From contig NC_045150.1 of assembly GCF_008831285.2 (NCBI RefSeq), positions 880,001 to 944,000 of the forward strand: 64,000 bases of DNA, read 5' to 3'. The stretch's first letter is position 1. Every line of letters starts with the position of its first letter. The notes beneath the pieces were generated by a model. The model was not told the DNA's origin. It did not search any database and saw only the letters and a list, made by a program, of their open reading frames with translations. The position numbers and the translations under genes are program-made. Source of the DNA: Nymphaea colorata (taxonomy: Eukaryota > Streptophyta > Magnoliopsida > Nymphaeales > Nymphaeaceae). This document shows, in pieces, positions 27,415 to 40,124 of this stretch.

Positions 27415-29079
27415 AAAAGTTTCAAGTGGAGCATGTAGTCGGAAAAACTGGAGAGAGAGACTCCGCTAGGGCTTTTGGCTGGTCGAAGGGTTTAGGCAGG
27501 CCGAGGGTTTTTCTTCCCCTCATGTTGGGTGGGTGAGGGACCGTGGGCCATGGAGATGCCAATGGCATCTGGCGAGGATTATCCCCCTCTGCAAGGATCA
27601 TAATCCATTCTATCAGATAAAAGGGAACTAACGTCTTCCCCTAGGAACCATCATGGGTTTCATTGGTTACTGGAGGGACTTCTGCTGGCAGCCAACCAGA
27701 ACAACTTCTGGATGTGGAGATTCAAGATGGCAGATTCAAACTTTTCATCCCTGAAGAAGCTTATGAAGAGATGAACCACCCGTTCCAATGGGCAGCTTTG
27801 GCTCGGTTGCAAGGCTCCTCCCCTAATGGGTCGCACCAATTTCTCCTTTGAGCTTCTAGAACTAACCAGGCAATGAACAGGGAAAGCCAACCCAAAGTTC
27901 ACCATTCTCGCTTGTGGCACCTTTCTCATTAGGGTTGAGGATAAACAACAGCTACTATGCATTAGCAAGCTTGGAGGGTTGGAGGTAGGACTCTTGTTAC
28001 TTGCCAATGGCAGCTAGGGCAACCTCTCACCATGCCGCCTGAGCTCTTTGCCCCACGTGGATTCGCCTCCCAAATATGCCTCTGAATATGTGGACTGCGA
28101 AGATCTTTAACTGCATAGCCAAGTGCCTTTAGGGTGAACTTTTGGAAATGGACACTCAGATCAGAGACATTAATTGAGGCGATTTTGCCAGAATCAGAGT
28201 TGAACTTCCTCTGAGTGCCCCTCTTCCCCCCTAAATTTCAGTTAGGATAGCCACACCGTCTCCCAACCCTTAGTCTATGAGGGAAGATTATGGCTCTACA
28301 GGAATTATGGTGTTAACTCTCACCCACCCGACAAATGCCCCAAGCGTGAATCTCGTAGACAAGGGACTTACCAACATGATGTGGCAAATGGCAAAGATTT
28401 GTCGAAGGCATCCAGTTCCAACAAAGGGCCTACATTGGAAGGACAGAAGTGTTTACCTACATCCAAAAAACAATTCTCAGCTCTAATGGAATTGGATTAT
28501 ACTCATGAGGAACTAGCGAGGAGTTCTGTAACCATCAACGACGACAAGCCTCTTGTGGATCAAACTAATAAAGCACGTGTGAATAAGTCCCACCATAAGC
28601 CTAGAAATGACCTTCCCATAAAGAGAGCGAAAGGCAAAGATATCATCAAGGATGCGACAAGGAACTTCTTTCAGATCGATAGTTTGCCTACTGATATACC
28701 CCCTGGTTTTTCATTCAAATCTTCCCCTAAACACAGATCTCAGCTCCTAGCTAAAGCTCCTTGTGATGCCCAAGAGGTTGATAATGTTGAATCACAAGCC
28801 GGTAATTTTAAAGTTATGTTCTCAACAGGGGGTATCACTCAAAGCTGTGGAAGGGACAACAGATTGTTTGGCCATAGGAAAATTGCACAGGGTACTACTA
28901 ATCACAGTTTTGCTGATCCGGAACCAGTGGGGCCAACAGGAAAGCATAAGCACGTGAGCCACTGCCAGAAAGAGTCTGCTTCAAACACCTCTCCACCACA
29001 CCAGACCATTGACTTTCCTACTCTTGTCGGTGAAGCTAATGTTCCCGACCAGGTAACTGCTTCTCCCCCTCTTCAATGA
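27415..29079 (+). pseudogene. LINE ORF1 (gag-like, zinc-knuckle region) remnant
   Basis: Broken frames from ATGGCAAAAGTTTCA (27412) lead through a DUF4283-like section (LLVRVKDKQQLLCISKLGGLEVG, about 27880-28000), a CCHC-like area near 28290-28360 (PPDKCPKREP) and an open 232-codon tail (28381-29079) that is hydrophilic with a PTDIPPGFSFKSS motif. Such tails link ORF1 to the endonuclease in plant LINEs. It would bind element RNA in an active copy. Confidence 0.6.
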
Positions 29080-29935
29080 AGTGTTTAGCCAAGAATATCT
29101 GTGGCCTAGCTAGATATTCTGCTAGACATGACTTGCTCCTCACTGTGCAGCATGAGGCCATTGATAGCTTTTTCATTTTTGGCACCCTTATTCATGTTGA
29201 TCGGCTCCACATTAACCCTGGTTTGCTTGGCTCATACGCTACCATGTCCAATGTTGATATGTGCAATAGTGTGGTTTGTATCCTCTGTGGGTGGAAACCA
29301 CAAAAATTTTTTGTGTTGGTCTTTAATCTACATAGGTATTGGATTCTTTTGGAGGTCACTGATAAACAATCTCATGTCAAGTTCCTGGCTGGGGGTATTT
29401 ATCTTCCTCCGCATTATGCCGATAGAGTTTGGGCTCACATGTATCTATAGAACATCATATCTAGTTTTCAAGGACCGATTTTATTAGTCGAAGATTTCAA
29501 TGCTATGCTGGATAGGTCAGACAAAACTGGCCACCAACCTAATCTTAACTCTTGCTCTTCCTTTAATAGGTTTGCTTCGAACTGCCATATATTTCTATTG
29601 TCTGTCCCTAATTGTAGGTTCACTTGGAGCAATAACAGAAAAGGTGCGAGTGAAATTTTGTGCAGGTTAGACTGGGCTTTTATTAATAATGTTTGGAAGG
29701 CTCAATGGGGCAGTTCTACTGATCTGTGGATCCTTCCTAGATCAACTTCGGACCACTCTGATCTCAAAGTGTCTACACAGTTCACTCCAAACCCTCCCAA
29801 ACATTTTGTTCAGTTCAGATATTTCCACTTCTGGGCAAGACAGTGCAATTACCTAGTACAAGAGGCTAGGACTTCGCATGTTTTTGGCTGCCCCCTTGTG
29901 AGAGTGATTAAGAAACTGGACTCCACTTGATATAC
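29076..29935 (+). pseudogene. LINE endonuclease domain
   Basis: Begins MKCLAKNICGLARYSARHDLL, the classic start of the L1 apurinic endonuclease (MK.L.WN.RGL). It continues with GGIYLPPHYADRVW and, after a frameshift near 29450, with LVEDFNAMLDRSDKTG, FTWSNNR, RLDWAFINNVWKAQWG and STSDHSDL, the SDH catalytic region. At least two frame breaks (29447 and 29930) disable it. Confidence 0.8.
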
Positions 29936-29960
29936 TCTCTCTAGTTGGGATAGGGATTGT

Positions 29961-32244
29961 GTGGGTAACATCTCAATCCGTATCAAAGCTTTAAGGGATG
30001 AACTTGACAAAATCCAATCTCTTGAATTGGATTCTACTGTTAGAGACATAAATCATGAAATTTTGATCAGAAAGGAATTGCAAGCCTCCCTTGAAGATGA
30101 AGATAGCTTAAGGAGGCAAAGAGCTCGTGTCAGGTGGATGGTTGAGGGCGACCATAGTATGGCTTACTATCAAGCAATAGTCAAAGTTCATAGAATGAAG
30201 AATTCTTTATCTGCCTTAGAGCATGCAGGGACTAGAATTAACGATGTGAATCACATTAGAACAATCGACGATGATTTTTTCTGTGATCTTCTTGGTTCTA
30301 AGGATGGCTCAGGCTGTTGTCTAAATACGAAGGCTGATGCCCCTTGACTGTTGGTAGAGGATAATGCCACCTTGCTTCTCTCGGCAACTCTTGTGAGGGT
30401 GAAGCGTGTGGTTTTCTCCACGGATGGAAATAGTGCACTGCGTCCAGATGGCTTCCTAGCTTCATTCTATCAGCACCATTGGAGCATTGTCAGCCTTGAC
30501 TTATAGTAGGTTATTAATAGCTTTCTAATCACCAGGAAATTGGTCAAAAAAATTAATCATAACTATATTACTGTCATTCCCAAAAAGGAGGGTCTTTGCA
30601 GAGTTGATGACCTCCGATCTATTGCCTTATGCAACGTGTTGTATAAGATTATATTTAAATTTCTCTCTAACCATATGAAAATTTGCCTGCAGAAAGTCAT
30701 CAGCAAGGACCAAAGTGCATTCCTTCTAGGTCGATCTATCATAGAGAATATTATCTTTGCTCATGAATGTATTCACTTACCTGAGGGTCTACGTCAGAGT
30801 AACATTTGTTTTAAAATTGACTTTTCCAAAGCCTACAACAGGGTTAGCTGGGCTTTTCTTAAGAATGCTCTTATCGACTTGGGTTTCAGCATGGCTTGGG
30901 TTGAGAAAGTTATGATGTGTGTCTCTTCAGCTTCTTTTGTTGTTCTTATTGTTGGGATTCCATGAGAATTTCACCCAATGCGCAGAGGCATGAGGCAAGG
31001 GATCCCATGTCTCCTTAGTTGTTATGGAAGAGCTCTCTAGAAATTTGGAGTACAGACACTGGAACAAATCCCTGGTTCCTCCCTATATCCCTTGGGTTGG
31101 GGCGTGCCCTTCTCTTCCTACCTTTGCCGATGACCTTATCATCTTTTCTAGAGGTGACCACCACTCTTATAATGAGGTTATGCAAGCTCTCGAGGCCCTT
31201 AAGCTTTCTTCTGGGTTATGTGTTAACCCACATAAATCTCATGCTATCTCTTTGGGGGAACAAAGAGTTCCTCTCTCCTTCATCAACAACTCTGACTGGC
31301 TGCAAGGTTCACTGCCTCTTCCTTATTTGGATGTTCCCTTCTTTGCGGGTAATATGCAGGATAGCTTATGTGACTCTCTAGTTTTGAAAGTGGAAAACAA
31401 GGTTGCGCTTTGGTCAGGGTGTCTTTGTTTGATAAGGTATGTTCTCTTAAGCCTCATCGGCTACTGGTACTCCATCTTTATGCTCCTTAAGTCTATTAAA
31501 CATAAACTTGAAGCTGCTATGGCTAACTTCCTTTGGGGCAGCCTAGAAGCTAGGAAAGGTGTGCACTTGGTTGCCTGGAATTCTCTCTGCCACCCGGTGT
31601 TGGAGGTGGGTGTTGGTTTAAAACGTCTTGATGATTGGAACAAAGCTTGTATTGGTCGTATCACGCTGCGCATCTGCCAGGATGAAGCCCCTTGGGCAAA
31701 TTTTATCAGGAAGAAATTTCTTGCTTTCCAAAGTCTCTGGACCTTAAAGTGCCCAAAAAAGGAGTCTTGGCTTTTTAAAGGTGTTAGAAATAGCTGGATT
31801 CAAATCCAAGATAAAGTCAGATGGTCTATTGGTATTTGCTCCATTCGGTTCTGGACGGATAATTGGGGTGGTTCTCTCCTAATTTCTAAATTGAATCCTT
31901 TGGAAAGATCTGCTTTTGAATTTTCGCTGAAATTATCCATTAAGCAGGTCCTTGATTCTGACCTGCCTATTCTTCATGACTTCAACGAATTTCTTTCTCG
32001 AGTGGGTATGGAGAGACCTAACATAGAAATGCAGCAAGACCTCATTCTTTGGCAAAACCCTCCTGCCTCCAACATCAACACGTCTGATGTGTGGGAGGTG
32101 GTGAGAAAGAAATATGTTGAGGAGCCTTGGAGGAAGCTGATTTGGTCCCCTCAATCTCATCCTAAAGCGCAGTGGTATGTTTTGTTGGCTATTGTGATTG
32201 TCTCCTTACTTTTGATAGACAAAAGAAAAGTGGCATTTATTTAG
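29961..32244 (+). pseudogene. LINE reverse transcriptase
   Basis: Frames give RARVRWMVEGDHSMAYYQAI (linker, 30120-30175), then YITVIPKKEGLCRVDDLRSIALCNVLYKII (30560-30650), KDQSAFLLGRSIIENIIFAHE, FKIDFSKAYNRVSWAFL (30810-30860), RGMRQGIPC, and, after a break at about 31000, TFADDLIIFSRG with the catalytic FADD (31120-31150). CVNPHKSHAISLG and a GSLEARKGVHLVAWNSLC-type post-RT segment follow. Stops at 30347, about 30505 and 30963 and the frameshift at 31000 make it inactive. Confidence 0.85.
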
Positions 32245-33498
32245 CCAACAGATGTGTTTTTTGCCTCAAGGACGAAGAGTCTGCTCACCACGTTCTTTTT
32301 TCCTACCTGTCTCTTCAAAAATTTGGGAGTTCGTTGCTTGTAAATTGAAGAGAAGTCTTTCCCCCTAACGCACCATTGTCATGGAGTTAAAACATTGGTT
32401 CTCTTGTAGTTTCAAAAGAGATGAAGTGATGGAAAATCTGCTTTCACCTCGTTCTTTGGAGAATATGGTGTAGACGCAATTTGAAAATCCATAATGAAGA
32501 AGCTTTGTCTCCTCAACAAGACTCTCATGCCATCTGGTGGGTCTGTGTTGATGGCTTCAATGCTACCTTGAGGAATTTTGTAGATGACAGTAAAGACCTA
32601 TAGGTTTGGCTGACTATTGGGATTGTTCCTAACAATTGCCCCACTATATCGACAGGTCAAGCTTGCCTGCAAGTTGCCTCTGTAGCTTCTAACGGTAGAA
32701 AGCTGGTCACCTTTCTGCTTAAAGACTCGAGTGTACTGCATCTTGTCCAAGGAGTAGCGTGGTGGGAGAGCAACAATGACCTACCTGAACACACTATCCT
32801 CTGTCAGCTCTTGATGGTTGGTGATTTGGAGAGGTTTGAGAATATATTACTGATTTCTAACAACAAGCCTTGGCTTAGAAGACTTCAGGCCACGTTCGAA
32901 GGACATTGCCCCTTTCAGAAATGGCAAAGCAACTATGGCAACTTCTTTCATAGAGTGCAAATTCTGCAACAACAATCTGCTCATGATATTTTGTTTCTTT
33001 TAACCCAAACATTGTAAATCTCGTTCCTTCAACTTTTGGTGTCCTCTTGGTTTGTTTCTCTTCCTGGATCGTTTTAGCCCTTAAGGTAGAGTGATTGCCT
33101 TTCTTTTGCTCTATATATATTTGTTCTTGGAATAAAAGGTTAGGGGGCCTTTCCCCTATAGGATTGTTGCGGAATGGGTTGGTAACGAGGTGGGCACATG
33201 GCGACTCATGGAGACATGGCTGCTTAGAGTTCAGCTTATTCCCATCAATTTCTGCATCAAGTCATCATGCCTTTTGTTGATACATTGCAATGGACCATGA
33301 CACTAATGGATGATGAGCATTAGTTGAACTTGTAGAGGGGGTTGCTTGTTGACTTTGCGAGAGTAGGGATATGATTAAATCAAATAAAAAAAGTTTTTGT
33401 GAATGCTCATCTCAGTTGTAAAACATTGTTTTTCATGTTTTTTCGGTTGTACACAATTCAATTTTTTTATAATAAAATGCTCTTTGTAGATTGCTTAG

Positions 33499-33540
<42 letters not shown>

Positions 33541-34352
33541 ATATATATATATACACACACACACACATATATATACACACACAATAGGCACAGAGCAAAT
33601 AGACACAGTTTTTTGATATTTTTAGCAACGGATTTGAACCATTGCTAAATGTTTTAGCAAATTTTTTATGTGTTTATTGACATTTTTGCCAATGCTGAAA
33701 CTGTATTTTCCTGCTATGTTCATTGAAGTTTTATACAAGAACATCAATGAAAACCAATGAAAGTTGAGATGTTTAGTGACAATTCTTGGAAAGAAGCCAC
33801 TAAAGATTGAAGATCTACCTTTACTAACTTTTTCCATGAAACATTAATAATTCCCATTTACTAACATTTAGAATGAAACATCTGTAAAGATGAATGATTA
33901 CTTGATTTTTTTCACGCATCAGTAGCCCATCCTTTTATTTGTAAGGCTATTGTTTTTAGCACCTTGTCCACTCAAGTTGTGGAATTCAATATTTGTAAAT
34001 AGTCATCCCTCATTGATCCTGGTTTTAAAAGAATTTGAGAAACTTGTGTTTTGAAATCATCCTGAAGTGACCTCCATTCTTCCATTTATGATGGTTATAT
34101 TTGCATCTCCTATTCTTTATTTAGGTTTTCCTCATTTCTGAGTTATATTCCAATGGTTTATATGGTCATTTTGGTCATGACAAAACATTTCTTAAGTGTC
34201 TGAGTAGTCCTCTTAGCCAAAACTACATCGTGAAAGTTGTCGCATGTGCTAGACATGTAAGGGATGAAAGCAAACTGTCAATTTGTAAGCACACCTTACC
34301 TGCTTCAGAAGGTCCCTTCAAGCATGTGGCTACTGGCTTTGTACTAGGGTTA

Positions 34353-35254
34353 CTTTGATGGCTGGAAAAGTGGAAACGGAAACAAGTTTCCAGAAATTTA
34401 TTTCTGGAATTGATGAATGGGAAATAAAATTTTATTTTTCCAAAACCATGTTGTGTTTGTTAAGTTGGAGTTATATTTCTGAAAACAAATTTCATCGTTT
34501 GATGAAAAAAAGTTGGAATCGGTGGAAACGAAGGGGAAAGAGGAAGAAGGGAAGGAGGGAGAAAGAAGTGACGCGGAGGAAAAAGGGAAGAAGGGAGGAG
34601 GAAGAAGAAAGGCGACAGATGATGGTCGTTCTTCCTCGTTCTTCCTCTTTCCCTTCATTCCCTTCTTCCTCTTTCCCCTTTCTTCCCTTCTTCCTCTTTC
34701 CCCTTTGTTCTTCCTCCTTCTTCCTCTTTTCCCTCTTCATTCATCCTCTTTCTTCCTCTTTCCACTTCGTTCTTCCTCCTTCTTCTTCTTTCCCCTTCGT
34801 TCCCTTCTTCCTCTTTCCCCTTCGTTCTTCCTCTTTCCCTGTCGTTCTTCCTCCTTCTTCCTCTTTCCCCTTCGTTCTTCCTTTTTCTTCCTCTTTCCCC
34901 TTCCGCTGCTAGATGATGCGCTGGTGAGGAGATGCCCAATCAAGCCGCTGGTGAGAATGCTGTGCAGGAGGAAGCCGATGCTGGGCATGAGGAGAAGAAG
35001 ACGACGACGGTGGTGGGCATGAGGTGCTGGGCGTGAGGAGAGGAAGACGATGATGCTGCCCTAACGGGCAGAAAAAGAAACCAGGAAATATCTTTCCACC
35101 TCGCTGGGTGGAAAGATGTTTCCGGAAATATATTTCCAGATTCGCCTCCAATGGTCGATTTTTTTTTTTCTATGTTTGATAACATGGAAAAATTTTAAAA
35201 ATTTGAAATAAATTTCCTGTTGAACAGTATATTTCCTGTGAAGCAAATGCCCCC
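34353..35254. mobile_element. Non-autonomous DNA element inserted in the gypsy relic
   Basis: Absent from the paralogous position at about 5304-5316. The two ends are imperfect inverted repeats: the left has CCAGAAATTTATTTCTGG, then TTTTTCCAAAACCATGTTGTG; the reverse complement of the right has CAGGAAATTTATTTC, then TTTTTCCATGTTATCAAAC. The ends are rich in GGAAA/TTTCC palindromes. The core (34630-34905) is a pyrimidine-rich minisatellite built on TTCTTCCTCTTTCCCCTTCG. No transposase. The superfamily is not certain and no clean target duplication was found. Confidence 0.6.
34628..34908. repeat. Pyrimidine minisatellite (about 23 bp unit and multiples)
   Basis: Repeated TTCTTCCTCTTTCCCCTTCG variants. 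Frames through it on both strands give FLFPL or KRKKEE artefacts. Confidence 0.85.
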
Positions 35255-37394
35255 TAAAGGACTTTATTGTATCCTTGTGGCAGTTGACTGATATTCCAAG
35301 ATGACCCCTTTCATTCTCTGTAAGTGTACAATTGTTACCTCTTTTAGTTGCTTGCATCAAAGCCTGGGACCTTATGTTGCTACAAGCTGAATTTGCATAC
35401 AATGATTTTTTCAATAGGCCCACAAATATCAATCCCTTTTATATTTTTTATGATGGGACTTTTGTGCATGTTTGTGATCTTACCCCAACAACACAAATCA
35501 TTCAACCCTCAACTATTTTTAGTTGAATTGTTAAGCATATGCAGGAAATTCACAAAGTTAAAAGAGAGCTGTTAAATGTATACGGAACAGGTCGATTAGT
35601 CACATTGTCACAGGAATTTTCATGTTGGAAGTTAGTCATGATCTATTTGCATCATGTACCTTTCCCAATTGCACATATCATAAGTTGACTTCACAAAAAT
35701 ATGGTCTATTTAGGGTATTTTAAAAGTTTAGTGACAATTCATATTTGATTGACTCAATGGGTGATCATTGGAGCATATCACTCATCTTCAATATCCCTAT
35801 CTTCAAGTTGAAACTTCAACTTGGTCGTATTGGAATATTTTCCAGTTAAGGAAAAATGATGCAGGGCGGACTCATAGAGCTGGACCCGGTTGATCCAAAT
35901 TTGCCAAACATGTGCACGGATTTGTCCCCAATGAACGCATTGGTAGAGAGCATCAATGTGGATCTGTGTAGAAGTCGAGGCCTAGGATAGGGTGACTTGC
36001 AGCTGAGGAGGTCCACTCGCATGATGAAAGGATAGAGGCGGAACAGATTTGGTCTTCCAAGGGTGTAGACGGATTTTTTGGGCACCTTATTTCACATTAG
36101 GATAAATACTACATTTGTAATCTGGTTCGTGATCCATTCACTACTTGACAATGTGGGATTATGCATATCCACTCTTTCTTTAATTAGATGTTGAAGAAGA
36201 AAAATGTGTTCCCCTCTTTGTTCTTTTCTTCCGGCCCTTTTTTTTTTATCTAAAACCTTTTATTATTATTATCCTCGTTCAATTAAATTAATTGATTTGT
36301 GATTGAGAAAAGTCAATGCTCTCTTTCACTGCATCAATAAGGAAAAAACTCAATATTTATTCCCACATTGGAACGTAATACTAAAAGAGTTCATCCAAGT
36401 GCATAAAGTGTTTAGTGCACCACCACCAATGGAACTGAGATTTTATTTAAGTTGGCACACCACCAACTACGGGATTGAGATCAGGTCTTCTAGCATCGTA
36501 TCTCATATTGTGCTGTGATTGAGGTATTTGATCACGTTAACAAGCTGCAGCACAAGTGACAAGTACTCAGCGAGATGATCGATCAGCAGTCCCAACTAAG
36601 GGAAGACCTCTATGAGAGAGTAGATGCCAATGCTCGTAACTATTTTATAGCTGGAGAAGCCTGCATCGATAAACAACTGCTTCCACTCCTCTTCGTTGCG
36701 TTCCTTTCCATTGTGCATAACCATCATAAGGAGATCAAGGACCAGTTGCAGTTCATTGAATGCTTGATGAGGCCATTTCTTCATCACTATCTCCACAACG
36801 ATCACTTTCCCTCCTGGTTTTGGAATGGCCTCCTTGCATCGCTTCAGTATATTCACGCACTCTTCGTCACCCCAATCATGCATTACTGCCTGTTAGCATA
36901 AGCATTAATAATTGGAATAAACACTCAAAGTTAAAATACATTCTTTTCTTCTCTAAGAAAGTTGTTTTTGTCATCTACAATATCAGTAAAGCATATAGAA
37001 GGATGAAATTTATATATTCATAGAACCGTTACATCTCGACAAACCACAAAACATTGAAAGAGAAAATTAAAAAGCTTCCTATATCACTAACAACCAGCTC
37101 ACAATAATTAAAGTATATTCAATCTAGTAGTCTGTTATATTGAACTTGGTAGGAAGAAAAGAAGAAACCCAATGGGGCGTTTGGCAATAAGAACACTAAT
37201 ATAATAACAAAGGTTAGGGTAAGTTCATGGAATGCTAAAACTCAGTATTACATAAAATATACCAAATCTTTATGATAGATCCATAGAACACTTAGTGTTT
37301 CTATTGCCCAATGCCTCTTAAGTAGGTAATGAAAAATGAAAAAAGTTATTTTTTTGCAAAAGACAAATTTTCCTTAATAAAACAAAACCAAAAA

Positions 37395-37860
37395 AATTCT
37401 CATACTTTTGTTTAGTATTATCTCATATATTCGCCCATTATTTCATTGTCTCATAAATTTTTGATTATCTCATAAACATTATCTCATATTTATGTTTAAC
37501 ATTATCTCATACATTCATCTGTTATCTCTTGATCTCACAAATTTTTTGTTTTCTCATAAACATTATCTCATACTTATCTTTTCTGTTATCTCATACATTC
37601 ATCTGTCCATTATCTTATTATCTTTTAAATATTTTACTATCTCATAAACATTATCTCATACTTATGTTTAGTGTTATCTCATGCATCCATCTGTTATCTT
37701 ATTATCTCATCAATTTTTTGTTATCTTATAAACATTATTTCATACTTATGTTTGGTGTTATCTCATACATTCGTCTATTCATTATCTCATAAATATTTTG
37801 TTATCTCATAAACATTATTTCATACTTGTTTGTTATTTCACACATATTTTTATCTCATGC
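37395..37860. repeat. Intronic minisatellite of TTATCTCATAAACATT-type units (OMT3)
   Basis: The motif TATCTCATA recurs more than fifteen times in longer units (TTATCTCATAAACATTATCTC, ATACTTATGTTTAGTGTTATC, CATACATTCATCTGTTATC). Present only in the OMT3 intron, making it longer than that of OMT1. Confidence 0.85.
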
Positions 37861-38340
37861 ACATGCATATATAATGTTTGAGCATAAAAGTAAATATACA
37901 TGTTGTCAATAGGGTCCACCCCTGGCGTACGCTCATTGCATACAATGAACTGGCGTATGTAAATTGGTCTCGAATGTTTATCCCCCAAACCCACACCATG
38001 GACTGTGTACATGGGATCTGCCATGTGCCACCAAACCATTTGGTACCACCTCATGCCAACGTTTTTTTGTTTTTTTGAGATCAAGTCGTTGGCATAGTCT
38101 GTGCATGCAACAAATATAGATTCAAGATTTAAAGGAGAGTTGGGATATTTTTAGAAACTTTTTGTAAAGATATATACATTTTAGACTTTCAACATTTTCA
38201 TAATTCTTTTTTCATCTTTCTAAAAATCTTCCTTTTTTATTTTATCAAACGCATTTTGATCATTATACATCCTTCCACAATGGTGTGCATGTAACTAGTT
38301 TCAGTTTTTTTCTGACATGAGTCAAACTCATGTTAGGGAA
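37860..38340. other. OMT3 intron segment with no counterpart in OMT1
   Basis: Moderately GC-rich piece at 37910-38110 (GTACGCTCATTG, CCACACCATGG) between the minisatellite and intron sequence shared with OMT1 (which resumes about 38370 = 7985). Likely an inserted element remnant; not identified. Confidence 0.35.
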
Positions 38341-39665
38341 GAAATTTCAAATATGTGGGCCCTGACGTTGATCCAATGAGTCGGCTGATTTTCTTACTCA
38401 ACTGAAGATAATCGGCAAGATGCACTGGCATAATCATTTTTCCAAAAATTGAAAAAAAATATAAAGAAACAAAAAATAAGAAATTAAATTTTACAAATAT
38501 TTAAAAATTTGGGAATTTTAATACGTGAAGCCTTTTTATTGGCCTGTCAACTAAATTCATTATGCACTTGTTCGATATGAAACAGTTTCAAGCGCTCTTT
38601 TTACAACAACTGCTCAAGTTGTTATTGGTGAAATAAGCAAATTGATCTTGTATATGTAATTTATCTTTCATATCTCTCTCTCTCTCTCTCACCAAGTTGT
38701 TTTGTTAACACATTTTTTTAATCTACACACACTCTTTCTCTCTCTGCCCTCTTAAATATATGTCAGCTCAAATTTCAAGGATTAACTCGAATTGCAAGAG
38801 TAAACACAATTCAAATTTTATGAGGTGCTCAAATTAAGTAGTTTTAGATTATTCTATAGGTGGAGAGGTTAAGTCAGTTTTAGGTACTTTATAAAAAAAA
38901 AAACTGGCATGCATGTAGATGTAGATCTAGTTTTGAAAAGTGAAGTAAAAATGTCTTGAAATTTCATTGTCTAAATTCAATTTTAAGGCGAGGCTACTGG
39001 ACAAATATTTGAAAATGTTGATATAAAATTAATAAATAAAGGTTGAAGGGCATACAGTTCATTTATGGCTCTACCTCTGGTGATCAAGGGAAAGTTGCAT
39101 GCGGCAGGCACACCACTCGTAGTAATGTAGGGAATGACATTTTGGTAATTTATTTAAAAAAAAAATTCCTCCATAATATTTTTACTTTTTTTCATTTCTA
39201 ATTTTGTCTTTACAAAAAGTTTTCTTTTTCAATGTAAACTAAAGGTATTTTAGTCATTAAACATACTGGCGCATGAGTATCAGTATGTTGCGTATAACCA
39301 GGTTCACTGGTGGTCACCTAATCCTCCTTTATAATAATTGCTAGTCGATTTACAACTATCACCAAAAAACAAAAAATAACAACTAGTATTTTTTTTTAGT
39401 GAGCGTGCACCCTCTCATTGGCAGAATAAAACAAAAAGCTAACTACGTGATCAATATGTTGAAGTTTAATTGGATTGACAGTGTTAAGTTGAAGGATGAA
39501 TGTCGAGAGTTTAGTATTTGGGGTTGGCCTTGGAAAAGATTCAACAAATATGCCATTTCAGCATCAACTGATCAACAATGTGCAATCGTCAGCTGGTTCA
39601 AATCTCATCAGCACTTATTTCTTGTGAAAATGAATGTGTGCTCAAACAGAAGGCATGGGAATGGC

Positions 39666-40124
39666 TAGGACTGCACACAAGCCTAGTCAAGCTTCGCTCA
39701 ATCAGCTCTAACTTGATTCAACTCGTATCATGCTCAGCTTGAGGTCAGTTTGAGTCGAACTGTCTAAGGAATGCTTAAGCTTGAGTCAAGTTTTAAAACA
39801 TCAGTTTCAGCTCAACTTGGTAATCCAAGTCGCAGCTCGAAGTCAACTAGTTTGGTTTGTTTACCAACTCCCCATTTGGCTGATCTCTTATCATTCATTT
39901 TTCTTTTAAGTTAATATTACAAATAAAAAACGATAACCTACATTAAACGAAATTACTCAAGTTCAATCGAGTCGAATTCATAACCCAAACTCAACTGGTC
40001 TATACACGTGACCTTTTAGTTAAGCTCGAGATCAACTCCTTTAACAAGCAAGCTCGAGCTCGAGCTTAACCAATTAGCTAGTTCGAGTCAAGCTCGAGTT
40101 GGCTTTAATTGTTGTGCAGCCTTA
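39666..40124. mobile_element. hAT-like MITE in the OMT3 intron
   Basis: 459 bp; left end TAGGACTGCACACAAGCC, right end (reverse complement) TAAGGCTGCACAACAATT, with subterminal AGCTCGAG-rich DNA, no ORF. The flanking 8 bp, GGAATGGC (39658-39665) and GAGATGGC (40125-40132), match at six of eight positions, as expected of an aged hAT target duplication. The TIR form is typical of plant hAT MITEs. Confidence 0.72.

Larger units (their letters stand above)
27390..33200 (+). mobile_element. L1-type LINE, near full length but multiply broken
   Basis: In order: an ORF1 remnant (about 27410-29080), an apurinic endonuclease domain (29076-29935), reverse transcriptase (about 30000-31450) and a zf-RVT or tail region (31700-33010), followed by a 3'UTR with an AATAAA at 33131. 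The plan and about 5.8-kb length match plant L1-type elements, which copy by target-primed reverse transcription. Stops and frameshifts split both ORFs, so it cannot move. It interrupts older LINE debris. Exact ends and target duplication could not be set by eye. Confidence 0.85.
34090..36060 (+). mobile_element. Ty3/gypsy integrase relic, copy 2 (interrupted)
   Basis: Left part 34120-34350: GLYGHFGHDKTFLKCLSS, CARHVRDESKLS, LPASEGPFKHVATGFVLGL, corresponding to the integrase zinc region and the start of the core. After the 0.9-kb insertion the core resumes at 35255 with KGLYCILVAVD, YSKMTPFILCK, then WDLMLLQAEFAYNDFFNRPTN (35368-35430) and a 3' polyprotein tail to about 36060. Stops and the insertion make it dead. 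Confidence 0.78.
33290..36430 (+). repeat. Duplicated block, copy 2 (paralogous to 4.28-6.43 kb)
   Basis: Collinear with 4290-6430 through the (TC)n tract (33508-33538) and CA/TA tract, the gypsy relic and the OMT 3' flank, but with the 0.9-kb insertion at 34353-35254. Divergence is clearly higher than between blocks 1 and 2, so this copy is older. Confidence 0.8.

Noticed and set aside
34355-35022. Frames of 169-185 codons rich in S, F, P, L or in K, R, E
   Set aside because: Translations of a pyrimidine minisatellite with no codon structure.
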